From contig JAFPXF010000044.1 in the NCBI GenBank assembly GCA_017394765.1, positions 1 to 8,987 on the forward strand: a DNA stretch of 8,987 nt, written 5' to 3'. Made by a program: the position numbers and the translations under genes. A model generated the notes under the pieces. It made no database searches and was not told the origin of the DNA. It worked only from the letters and a program-made list of their open reading frames with translations. The stretch is from Bacteroidales bacterium. Its GTDB lineage: Bacteria > Bacteroidota > Bacteroidia > Bacteroidales > WCHB1-69. This document shows, one piece after another, positions 1 through 5,411 of the stretch (within the stretch, counting starts at the first letter, position 1; each line of letters starts with the position of its first letter).

Positions 1-72
1 AAGAAAAAGCCTAGCTTTAACGGGGTTATTAGTTCACCCTCCTTCCTTTGGTTATGATTAATTCATGTGATA

Positions 73-80
73 CAAAAATA
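73..80 (-). promoter_or_regulatory. Leftward -7 promoter box (TATTTTTG)
   Basis: Read on the minus strand this is TATTTTTG, an exact match to the Bacteroidota -7 consensus TAnnTTTG. Transcription would start near position 66 and run off the left edge. The downstream leader to position 1 has no substantial open frame, so the gene it drives lies outside the window or the product is an untranslated leader. No convincing -33 element is visible. Confidence 0.45.
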
Positions 81-121
81 CATATTTTTCAACAACTCCA
101 TTCCTTGAATTTTTGACGCTG

Positions 122-129
122 CAAAACTA
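122..129 (-). promoter_or_regulatory. Second leftward -7-like box (TAGTTTTG)
   Basis: The minus strand reads TAGTTTTG, matching TAnnTTTG. It lies about 50 bp upstream of the box at 73-80 and points the same way, so it could be an alternative promoter for the off-edge gene. The motif is short and may occur by chance in AT-rich DNA. Confidence 0.3.
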
Positions 130-173
130 AAGGTGGGGTTACTTGCATTTCGTGCGTTTTGCCTTACCACCCC

Positions 174-202
174 GCCCTAAGGGCACCCCTCCAGAGGAGG
201 GG
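174..202. repeat. Double GC-rich hairpin, REP-like intergenic element
   Basis: Two adjacent hairpins stand out in an otherwise AT-rich gap. The first is GCCCTAAGGGC at 174-184 (4-bp stem, TAA loop). The second is CCCCTCC-AGA-GGAGGGG at 186-202 (perfect 7-bp stem). There is no T-run after either, so a rho-independent terminator is unlikely. The form resembles repetitive extragenic palindromes. Its sequence is unrelated to the GACGCTTCCAGCGTC repeats around the transposase further right, so it would belong to a different repeat family. Copy number elsewhere in the genome cannot be seen. Confidence 0.5.
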
Positions 203-228
203 AATAGGCTGCTCAAGGAACGACGCGG

Positions 229-236
229 CAAAGATA
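229..236 (-). promoter_or_regulatory. Third leftward -7-like box (TATCTTTG)
   Basis: The minus strand reads TATCTTTG, matching TAnnTTTG. A transcript from here would pass through the double hairpin at 174-202 before reaching the left edge. Support is only the 8-base motif. Confidence 0.3.
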
Positions 237-283
237 TAATTTATTTTTTAATCATACAACGAAAAAATTAGTTATATATTGCA

Positions 284-315
284 TTCGTTGAGAAAAAATT
301 TTTTCGTAATTTCGC
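284..315 (+). promoter_or_regulatory. Promoter of the YARHG gene
   Basis: TTCG at 284-287, a 19-base spacer, then TAATTTCG at 307-314 resembles the Bacteroidota pattern TTTG / TAnnTTTG with one mismatch in each box. The expected transcription start near 321 leaves about 15 bases of leader before the ATG at 336. This argues against the in-frame TTG at 279, which lies upstream of the promoter. Confidence 0.55.
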
Positions 316-335
316 ACCTGCAAACCAAATCCGTT

Positions 336-1553
336 ATGAAAAAACTTATTATTGTCATATTCTGCTGTCTGTCAGCGCTTTTCGTTACCGCCAACGACGG
401 CGTGTTTTACGCTTCCGGCAACCAGCTGATCCCGATCACGGAGACCGACATCAGCGTGCAGAAGGAGGTGCTGACCCTCAACCGCGTGGGCGACCACCTG
501 GAGGTGACCGTCTATTACGAGTTCTTCAACCCCGTGAGTGAAAAGGAGTTGCTGGTCGGGTTCGAGGCCGAGTCGCCTTACAACAGTATGTTGGATCCTT
601 TTGAGATGTTCCCGCGACATCCGCACATCCGCAACTTCAAGGTGGCGATGAACGGCGAACCGCTCCCATACGAGATTGCGCACGTACAATACGGACGTGA
701 ATTGGATGGAAAGTATGTATTTTCGGAATATTACTCCAACGGACGCTTTACAGATTGGACGCCGCAGCAGATTAAAGACACGCTGGCCGCCTGGGAGTAT
801 CCTCCGGGAATGCCCACCGACTATGTCTATCACTTCAAGGCGAAATTCCGCCCAGGGCTAAACATCATCTACCACACTTACGACTTCGACCTTTCTTTCT
901 CTATCGATGAGGAATTCTATTTTCCCTACGTGCTGACCGCTGCCAACCGCTGGGCCAACCACCAAGTCGATGACTTCCTGTTGTTAGTCAATATGGGCGA
1001 CCGCGAATCTTTCAGCATTGATCCGGATTTTTTTCAAAGTCCTGACGAATGGAGATTCCTCGGGAAAGGCAAAACCACGACATACTCTTCTTCATACCCT
1101 ACGAAAAGGGATATCCCTGTTTTCCACGTCCAAGAAGGCAGCCTCGCTTTCCGAAAGGCCAACTTCCACCCGAAAGGCGAATTGTATCTCACCAAAAGCA
1201 ACACCATCCATTACTCTTTCGGTGATCCTGACGACGCTCCTTCTTTTACAGAGACACTGGCAGAACAATATTATTCCTATTCTGATTTGCTGGCGGCCCT
1301 TCGACACGAAATCACGAATTCGCTGATCCCATCCGACACCGACTACGAATACAACTACGACACCCTCGTCACCCCTGACCAGCGCCGCATTCTCAAGAAC
1401 CTGCCCTTCGCCTATCGCGGCTACATCTTCAAGACCAAAGCATTACGAGACTATTTCGAAGCCACTGACTGGTACCTCCCAAACCCGGAATACGACGGGA
1501 ATATGGATGCTTTCAACGCAGAGGAGAGGAAATGGGTGGAGTTTTGGAAATAG
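336..1553 (+). CDS. Exported YARHG-domain protein
   Basis: A 405-residue secreted protein of unknown function. Residues 1-19 form a signal peptide (MKK, a hydrophobic stretch, then VTA before Asn20), so it should act in the periplasm or at the surface. There is no lipobox cysteine at the cleavage site. Residues about 40-220 are strand-rich with alternating hydrophobics and resemble DUF4424-type sandwich domains (weak, by eye). The C-terminus, about 350-402, fits the YARHG domain: FAYRGYIFKT, then RDYF, then DWYLPNP, then a closing Glu-rich helix. YARHG domains are extracellular modules found with varied partners, and their ligand is not established. I chose the ATG at 336 because the signal peptide begins there and the promoter lies between it and the longer TTG start. 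The gene is convergent with the transposase, and its stop codon lies inside that element's inverted repeat. Confidence 0.8.
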   Translation: MKKLIIVIFCCLSALFVTANDGVFYASGNQLIPITETDISVQKEVLTLNRVGDHLEVTVYYEFFNPVSEKELLVGFEAESPYNSMLDPFEMFPRHPHIRNFKVAMNGEPLPYEIAHVQYGRELDGKYVFSEYYSNGRFTDWTPQQIKDTLAAWEYPPGMPTDYVYHFKAKFRPGLNIIYHTYDFDLSFSIDEEFYFPYVLTAANRWANHQVDDFLLLVNMGDRESFSIDPDFFQSPDEWRFLGKGKTTTYSSSYPTKRDIPVFHVQEGSLAFRKANFHPKGELYLTKSNTIHYSFGDPDDAPSFTETLAEQYYSYSDLLAALRHEITNSLIPSDTDYEYNYDTLVTPDQRRILKNLPFAYRGYIFKTKALRDYFEATDWYLPNPEYDGNMDAFNAEERKWVEFWK

Positions 1554-1607
1554 GAGCCGACGCTTCCAGCGTCGCACGTTATTTGACGCTGGAAGCGTCA
1601 GCTCCTA
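1551..1607. repeat. Inverted pair of REP-like repeats at the transposase 3' end
   Basis: A 23-base arm at 1551-1573 is matched at 22 of 23 positions by the reverse complement of 1585-1607, with an 11-base spacer. Each arm contains a smaller hairpin, GACGCT-TCC-AGCGTC, preceded by AGGAGC. Two REP units facing each other like this form a BIME-like structure. The TAG of the YARHG gene is the first three bases of the left arm, and the TAA of the transposase (1579-1581, minus) lies in the spacer. The structure sits exactly between two convergent genes, so it may also act as a bidirectional terminator, although it lacks long T-runs. Confidence 0.8.
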
Positions 1608-2184
1608 GGGTGTACTGATCAGGCCTCAAATTGCAGGGATTATGATTGATGTAGTTGACGCACGCCTCATAACTTTGCATATCACGAACAAGACGGTCAA
1701 ACACATTGCGCTGCCAAACATTCCCTCTGCGCCCTAAACGTTTGTTAATGGCATTAGCGGAAAACTGTTTGACACTACCAATGGATTTAACCACCTCGTC
1801 GTCACCAATAGGGGAAAGTAACAGATGTACGTGATTGGGCATAATAACGAAATGGTGGAGTCTGTAACGTTTTCCGTTATGAAAAAGCAGTGCATTCACA
1901 ACGATTTCCCTGATTTCTCCCCGTTCCAAAATGCATTCACCGTAACCTTGATCAAGCCACCGGTCCACTTTTACGCGAATTTTATGGTTATACTCCTCTC
2001 GCGTCTCATTGTCCCACGGCTCTGGATGTTCCGTCAACCATTGTTTCTTGAAAGTCAAAAGTTCTGAAAGTTTTGCCTGAGGTAGTGAATCTGCAAGACG
2101 AAAAGTAACAAACTGCACTTTATCTGTCTGATGCCAATGGGGCAGTTTGGAACCTTTGATACTGATGAACTTGTCTTTTTCCAT
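1579..2184 (-). CDS. REP-associated tyrosine transposase (RAYT, Y1/HuH family)
   Basis: A single-strand DNA transposase-like nuclease of the IS200/IS605 Y1 superfamily, 201 residues from the Met at 2184. The HuH motif is PNHVHLLL (His118 and His120, which bind the metal). The likely catalytic tyrosine is Tyr178 in YINHNP, preceded by the typical WQRNVFDRLVRD segment. The N-terminus has LPHWHQ followed by FVTFRLADSL, as is common in these proteins. Family members bind and cut REP hairpins and are usually single-copy, domesticated and not autonomous. The last residues (GADASSV) are encoded by a repeat unit. The frame stays open upstream to an ATG at 2349, which would add 55 residues encoded largely by repeat units. 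A -7 box 53 bp upstream of that ATG makes the 256-residue form possible. I report the conserved core because homology begins near Met 2184. All motif residues are intact. Confidence 0.88.
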   Translation of the reverse strand: MEKDKFISIKGSKLPHWHQTDKVQFVTFRLADSLPQAKLSELLTFKKQWLTEHPEPWDNETREEYNHKIRVKVDRWLDQGYGECILERGEIREIVVNALLFHNGKRYRLHHFVIMPNHVHLLLSPIGDDEVVKSIGSVKQFSANAINKRLGRRGNVWQRNVFDRLVRDMQSYEACVNYINHNPCNLRPDQYTLGADASSVK

Positions 2185-2215
2185 AAACAATAGCTGGCTA
2201 TCTCCCTCGAAGGAG

Positions 2216-2235
2216 GCAACGCTTCCAAGCGTTGC
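2216..2235. repeat. Diverged REP-like palindrome
   Basis: GCAACGCTTCCAAGCGTTGC is a perfect 9-bp inverted repeat around a central CC. It matches the neighbouring GACGCTTCCAGCGTC units with changes on both sides that keep the pairing. It is offset by 32 rather than 27 bases from the next unit, so here the repeat is read in another frame of the transposase leader. Confidence 0.65.
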
Positions 2236-2245
2236 AGAATTATTA

Positions 2246-2326
2246 ATTATGACGCTGGAAGCGTTATCCTCTATTATGACGCTGGAAGCGTCAACTCCTG
2301 ATGCGACGCTGGAAGCGTCAACTCCT
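2246..2326 (-). repeat. Tandem array of three 27-bp REP-like units
   Basis: On the minus strand three units of exactly 27 bp follow each other (2326-2300, 2299-2273, 2272-2246). Each has AGGAGTT or a variant, then the hairpin core GACGCTTCCAGCGTC (first base A in the third unit), then a short AT-rich tail. Units 2 and 3 share the tail CATAAT. The same AGGAG-plus-hairpin unit occurs in the same orientation at 1607-1585 and inverted at 1551-1573. An AGGAG next to a hairpin is analogous to the conserved tetranucleotide beside classical REP hairpins that RAYTs recognise; that role here is inferred. Confidence 0.85.
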
Positions 2327-2401
2327 GTTTTCACTCGTTTTATTTTCATACAAGATTTTATTTTAAAGTGTTAATGATATGTTATTAAAATTTTAAGTTT
2401 G

Positions 2402-2409
2402 CAAAAATA
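2402..2409 (-). promoter_or_regulatory. Transposase -7 promoter box (TATTTTTG)
   Basis: The minus strand reads TATTTTTG, exactly fitting TAnnTTTG, followed by CAAAC as in other promoters in this window. Transcription would start near 2395, about 45 bases before ATG 2349 and about 210 bases before ATG 2184. The transcript therefore includes the whole repeat array whichever start is used. Confidence 0.55.
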
Positions 2410-2674
2410 GTTTTTTTCTGACACACTGGTCGAGGGGAAGCCTCTATTGTAAAGAATGTATGGCAGCACGTCTCTATAACGACAACATTTTTCTAGTCAT
2501 CAAATCCCAAACACTCTCTAATTTCATATCACAAAAACAAGAAAAAATTCGATAACTTGCGATTAACTATAAAATAAAATGCGTTAACCGCAAGCTATCG
2601 CGTTGTTTTAACATAATACTATAAGGTTAACTATATTTAATAAAGTCGGAATGAAGTAGTTTCTATTATTTTCG
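2410..2674. other. AT-rich intergenic stretch between RAYT promoter and lipoprotein promoter
   Basis: No convincing gene is visible on either strand. The only clear structure is the inverted repeat at 2550-2600, listed separately. The sequence TTAACTATA occurs at 2563-2571 and again at 2627-2635, and GTTAAC at 2583-2588 and 2626-2631, which may be repeated protein-binding sites. Confidence 0.5.
2550..2600. repeat. 18-bp inverted repeat with 15-base loop
   Basis: The arms are 2550-2567 and 2583-2600. They match at 16 of 18 positions as plus-strand DNA. In a minus-strand transcript both differences become G-U pairs, giving a fully paired 18-bp stem. Downstream on that strand comes AATTTTTTCTTG, so it could be a leftward rho-independent terminator. 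It could also be an operator or a structured RNA, since no minus-strand gene is seen to its right. Retention of pairing through wobble on one strand hints at function as RNA. Confidence 0.6.
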
Positions 2675-2682
2675 TAACTTTG
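2675..2682 (+). promoter_or_regulatory. Lipoprotein gene -7 promoter box (TAACTTTG)
   Basis: TAACTTTG fits TAnnTTTG exactly and is followed by CAC. The expected start near 2689 leaves about 15 bases of leader before ATG 2704. A clear -33 element is not visible. Confidence 0.6.
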
Positions 2683-2703
2683 CACTATTAAATCAACCCC
2701 ACT

Positions 2704-3306
2704 ATGAGGAAACTCATTGTTGCGATATTGTGCTGTATTTCAATATCTTGTGTCAATAATCCAACGGACACGGCAAATGATATGGATAGCAAGGACACCG
2801 CTTCCGTCGCCTCCGCATCGGAAATACACCGGATTGTGCGGGAGACCCTGCACTACTGGGATTCGGTTTCGCCAGACAACAATGTCAAGATTGTTTCCCT
2901 TCAAGTGTTCCCCGAAGATAATCCAACCGACTCGCTCCATTGGCTTATGGTGTTTCCGCTTCCTTGTTATCACGCGGCATCATCCAATGACTATTTGGAG
3001 TTTTTTGACACAAAAGTGTCCGAATTTTATTCCATCATAGACGGAAAATTGACCAATCTGGTATTAGACAGCTTTATGCTAAGTAGAAATGAATCCTCGT
3101 TGGAATTCGTTAACCCCAAATCCTTTCCCGAATATAAAAAATGTGACGGAGAATTCTATTATGATCCTTTGATTTGGTATTATTGTTTGCGAAACGACAG
3201 CTTCAAACTCCGACACATCGGCTATTACCTCCCCGAAAAAATCCGAAAAGGGAATTTCAAAGACACCCTTCCCGAATTTCCCTACCCTCTAAACCATAAA
3301 CCTTAA
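2704..3306 (+). CDS. Small lipoprotein of unknown function
   Basis: A 200-residue protein that I do not recognise. Residues 1-16 (MRKLIVAILCCISISC) form a lipoprotein signal peptide with lipobox SISC, so Cys16 should be lipidated after cleavage. Residues 17-40 are a low-complexity linker rich in Asp, Thr, Ser and Ala. The rest is a compact aromatic-rich domain, with several Tyr/Trp clusters such as YYDPLIWYY near 152-160. No acidic surface-export signal directly follows the cysteine, so the final membrane and leaflet are uncertain. Base composition is visibly more AT-rich than in sdaA and kdsA, which may mark it as an accessory gene. It ends 16 bp before sdaA with no promoter box between them, so the two may be co-transcribed. 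Its last codons are encoded by a 7-bp tandem repeat. Confidence 0.7.
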   Translation: MRKLIVAILCCISISCVNNPTDTANDMDSKDTASVASASEIHRIVRETLHYWDSVSPDNNVKIVSLQVFPEDNPTDSLHWLMVFPLPCYHAASSNDYLEFFDTKVSEFYSIIDGKLTNLVLDSFMLSRNESSLEFVNPKSFPEYKKCDGEFYYDPLIWYYCLRNDSFKLRHIGYYLPEKIRKGNFKDTLPEFPYPLNHKP

Positions 3307-3317
3307 ACCCTAAACTA
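3290..3317. repeat. 7-bp tandem repeat (TAAACCN x4)
   Basis: Four contiguous 7-bp units, TAAACCA, TAAACCT, TAAACCC and TAAACTA, cover the last codons and stop of the lipoprotein gene and the gap before sdaA. This is a simple-sequence array, similar in form to plant-type telomere repeats by coincidence. Units that mutate by slippage here would change the lipoprotein C-terminus and the spacing to sdaA. Confidence 0.6.
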
Positions 3318-3322
3318 ACCAA

Positions 3323-4510
3323 ATGGAATCCATCAAGAAAATATTCAAAATCGGCTACGGACCGTCCAGCAGCCACACTATGGGACCGCACCGCGCGGCC
3401 GAGATCTTCAAAGAGAGAACCCCCGACGCCAACGGCTACCGCGTGACCCTCTACGGCAGTCTGGCGGCCACCGGCAAGGGCCACTTCACCGACAAGACCA
3501 TCATCGACGCCCTTTCGCCGAAGCCCACCGAGATTGTCTGGAAACCCGAAATCCAACACAAATTCCACACCAACGCCATGCTCTTCGAATCGCTCAAGGG
3601 CGAGGAGGTGACCGACCAGTGGAAGATCTACAGCATCGGCGGCGGCGAGATTGCGGACGAGCACTCCGTGATCGACCACGAAGAGCGCTATGAGGAGAAC
3701 AGTATGTCGGAAATCGTGAAATTGGTGGAGAAGTACGGTATGAACTTCTGGGAATATGTGGAAAAACACGAGGATGCCGACCTTTGGGACTTCTTGGAGG
3801 AGCGTTGGAAGGTGATGCAGTCAACCATCGAGAAAGGGCTGCAGAACGACGGGGTGCTGCCAGGTGGGCTATACGTCAAGCGGAAAGCCACGCAGTATTA
3901 CGTGAAGGCGCGCAGCTACAAGGCCTCGCTGCAAGGCCGCTGTCTCGTGTCGGCCTACGCCCTGGCTACGGCGGAGGAGAACGCCTCGGGCGGCAAGATC
4001 GTCACCGCGCCCACCTGCGGCTCATCGGGCGTGCTTCCGGCGGTGCTCTACCACCTCAAGCACAACCACGACTATAGCGACAAGTTCATCCTGAAGGCGA
4101 TGGCCACGGCCGGACTCTTCGGCAACATCATCCGAACCAACGCTTCCCTGTCCGGAGCGGAAGTGGGCTGTCAGGGCGAGATCGGCTCCGCGTGCGCCAT
4201 GGCCGCCGCAGCCGCCAACCAGCTTTTCGGAGGCTCCCCGCAACAGATTGAATACGCCGCCGAGATGGGCCTGGAGCACCACCTCGGGCTCACCTGCGAC
4301 CCTATCTGCGGTCTCGTGCAGATCCCCTGCATCGAGCGCAACGCCTTCGCCGCCCTCCGCGCCCTTGACGCCAACCTCTTCGCCATGATGTCCGACGGCA
4401 AGCACCTCATCAGCTTCGACAAGGTGGTGAAAACGATGAATCTGACGGGCAAAGACCTGCCCAGCTTGTACAAGGAGACGTCGATGGGTGGATTGGCAAT
4501 CGTGGAGTGA
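3323..4510 (+). CDS. sdaA: L-serine dehydratase (L-serine ammonia-lyase), single chain
   Basis: Cytosolic iron-sulfur enzyme that converts L-serine to pyruvate and ammonia. It has 395 residues with the beta and alpha domains in one chain, normal for this phylum. The N-terminal domain starts with the conserved GPSSSHTMGPHRAA (residues 13-26). The catalytic alpha domain, from about 165, has TAPTCGSSG (228-236) and NASLSGAEVGCQGEIGSAC (273-291). Cys283, Cys325 and Cys336 have the same 42- and 11-residue spacing as the 4Fe-4S ligands known in the Legionella enzyme, and lie in GCQGEIG, CDPICG and IPCIERN. The chain ends ETSMGGLAIVE without the C-terminal cysteine that occupies the cluster in the Legionella enzyme. 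The ATG at 3323 begins right at the conserved domain. No promoter box is seen in the 16-bp gap upstream, suggesting read-through from the lipoprotein gene. Confidence 0.96.
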   Translation: MESIKKIFKIGYGPSSSHTMGPHRAAEIFKERTPDANGYRVTLYGSLAATGKGHFTDKTIIDALSPKPTEIVWKPEIQHKFHTNAMLFESLKGEEVTDQWKIYSIGGGEIADEHSVIDHEERYEENSMSEIVKLVEKYGMNFWEYVEKHEDADLWDFLEERWKVMQSTIEKGLQNDGVLPGGLYVKRKATQYYVKARSYKASLQGRCLVSAYALATAEENASGGKIVTAPTCGSSGVLPAVLYHLKHNHDYSDKFILKAMATAGLFGNIIRTNASLSGAEVGCQGEIGSACAMAAAAANQLFGGSPQQIEYAAEMGLEHHLGLTCDPICGLVQIPCIERNAFAALRALDANLFAMMSDGKHLISFDKVVKTMNLTGKDLPSLYKETSMGGLAIVE

Positions 4511-4533
4511 GACATAGCGTCTCCATTTTAACG

Positions 4534-4554
4534 GCTAACAGCTAATGTCTAATA
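4534..4554. repeat. 7-bp tandem repeat (GCTAACA-like x3)
   Basis: GCTAACA, GCTAATG and TCTAATA are three degenerate 7-bp units in the sdaA-kdsA gap, just upstream of the kdsA promoter box. They share the unit length, though not the exact sequence, of the TAAACCN array on the other side of sdaA. Confidence 0.45.
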
Positions 4555-4566
4555 GCAAAAAAAACG

Positions 4567-4574
4567 TATTTTTG
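4567..4574 (+). promoter_or_regulatory. kdsA -7 promoter box (TATTTTTG)
   Basis: TATTTTTG fits TAnnTTTG exactly and is followed by CACC. Transcription should start near 4581, about 12 bases before ATG 4593. An in-frame ATG at 4545 lies upstream of this promoter, so the shorter start is chosen. Confidence 0.65.
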
Positions 4575-4592
4575 CACCTCAAATCTATCAAG

Positions 4593-5411
4593 ATGACAAA
4601 AGATATTCGCAAGATACTAGCTGCCGACAACGGCAACTTCTTCCTCATTGCAGGCCCCTGTGTCGTGGAGGGCGAAGAAATCACCCTTCGCATCGCCCGT
4701 GAAATCAAGGCTATTTGCTCCGAGCTGGAGATTCCCTTCCTCTTCAAGGCCTCCTACAAGAAAGCCAACCGTTCCTCGCTGCACTCCTTCACGGGCATCG
4801 GCAACGAGGAGGCACTGGCCGTGCTGCGCAAGGTGAAAGAGACGCTTAACGTGCCCATTGTCACCGACATCCACACGGAGCCAGAGGCGGCGTGGGCCGC
4901 CGAGGTGGCCGACGTGCTGCAGATACCGGCGTTCCTGTGCCGCCAGACCGACCTGCTGGTGGCCGCGGCCCAAACGGGCAAGTTCATCAACATCAAGAAG
5001 GGACAGTTCCTCTCCCCGGAAGCGATGCGCTTCGCGGTGGAGAAGGTGCGCGACGCCGGCAATGACGACGTGATGATCACCGAACGCGGCACCTCTTTTG
5101 GCTATCAGGACTTGATTGTCGATTTCCGAGGCGTCAAAGCGCTGAAGGAGAACCATTGCCCCGTGGTACTCGACTGCACCCATTCGCTGCAGCAGCCCAA
5201 CCAGCCCGCGGGCGTGACCGGCGGACGCCCCGACCTTATCGAGACCATCGCCAAGGCCGGCGTGGCTGTCGGTTTCGACGGCCTCTTTATGGAAACGCAT
5301 CCCGACCCAACGCAGGCCCTGTCTGATGGCGCCAACATGCTCCCCTTAAAGCAACTAAACCCCCTTCTCCAAAAATTAATCAAGATCAGAAAAGCTGTTT
5401 ATGAAAAATAG
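4593..5411 (+). CDS. kdsA: 3-deoxy-8-phosphooctulonate synthase (KDO-8-phosphate synthase), metal-dependent class
   Basis: Cytosolic enzyme that condenses phosphoenolpyruvate with arabinose-5-phosphate to KDO-8-phosphate, the precursor of the inner-core sugar of lipopolysaccharide. It has 272 residues, a usual family length, and forms a TIM barrel. Visible motifs in order are IAGPCVVEGEE (19-29), FKASYKKANRSS (51-62), TDIHTEPEA (91-99), IPAFLCRQTDLL (111-122), INIKKGQFLSPEAM (132-145), ERGTSFGYQD (164-173) and DCTHSLQQPN (194-203). The metal ligands fit the Aquifex enzyme with identical spacing: Cys23, His197, Glu234 and Asp245. The cysteine in AGPC, where E. coli has Asn, places it in the metal-dependent class. 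The start at 4593 follows its own promoter box. The stop overlaps the next gene by 11 bp, so translation of the two is probably coupled. Confidence 0.97.
   Translation: MTKDIRKILAADNGNFFLIAGPCVVEGEEITLRIAREIKAICSELEIPFLFKASYKKANRSSLHSFTGIGNEEALAVLRKVKETLNVPIVTDIHTEPEAAWAAEVADVLQIPAFLCRQTDLLVAAAQTGKFINIKKGQFLSPEAMRFAVEKVRDAGNDDVMITERGTSFGYQDLIVDFRGVKALKENHCPVVLDCTHSLQQPNQPAGVTGGRPDLIETIAKAGVAVGFDGLFMETHPDPTQALSDGANMLPLKQLNPLLQKLIKIRKAVYEK

Larger units (their letters stand above)
2185..2349 (-). other. In-frame N-terminal extension of the RAYT, built from repeats
   Basis: Between ATG 2349 and ATG 2184 the minus strand is open and in frame with the transposase. It encodes three near-identical 9-residue blocks starting VDASSVASG, VDASSVIIE and DNASSVIIN, then NSATLGSVA from a diverged palindrome. 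The repeat period is 27 bp, a multiple of three, which preserves the frame. Either the protein really carries this low-complexity leader, or it is an open leader region translated little or not at all. The promoter position favours transcription through it. Sequence alone does not settle translation. Confidence 0.5.

Noticed and set aside
174..202. Rho-independent terminator
   Set aside because: The hairpins are GC-rich but no T-run follows on either strand, so a REP-like element is more likely.
279..335. Upstream TTG start extending the YARHG protein by 19 residues
   Set aside because: The extension overlaps the likely promoter and would place a charged segment before an otherwise perfect signal peptide that begins at 336.
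2216..2326. CRISPR array
   Set aside because: The units are direct 27-bp tandem copies without unique spacers, and no cas genes are present. A RAYT next to them explains them better.
3290..3317. Telomere-like sequence of biological meaning
   Set aside because: CCCTAAA-like units resemble plant telomeres only by chance. The array is four units long and internal to a bacterial gene cluster.
3257..4405. Antisense open frames across sdaA
   Set aside because: They are shadows of codon structure in sdaA, without promoters or family resemblance.
4545..4592. Upstream ATG extending KdsA by 16 residues
   Set aside because: It lies upstream of the -7 box at 4567-4574 and adds Lys/Asn-rich residues not expected in the family. 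The start at 4593 gives the usual length.
4617..5300. 227-codon minus-strand open frame inside kdsA
   Set aside because: It lies entirely antisense to a well-conserved enzyme and its translation resembles no protein. It is a by-product of codon bias in GC-rich coding DNA.
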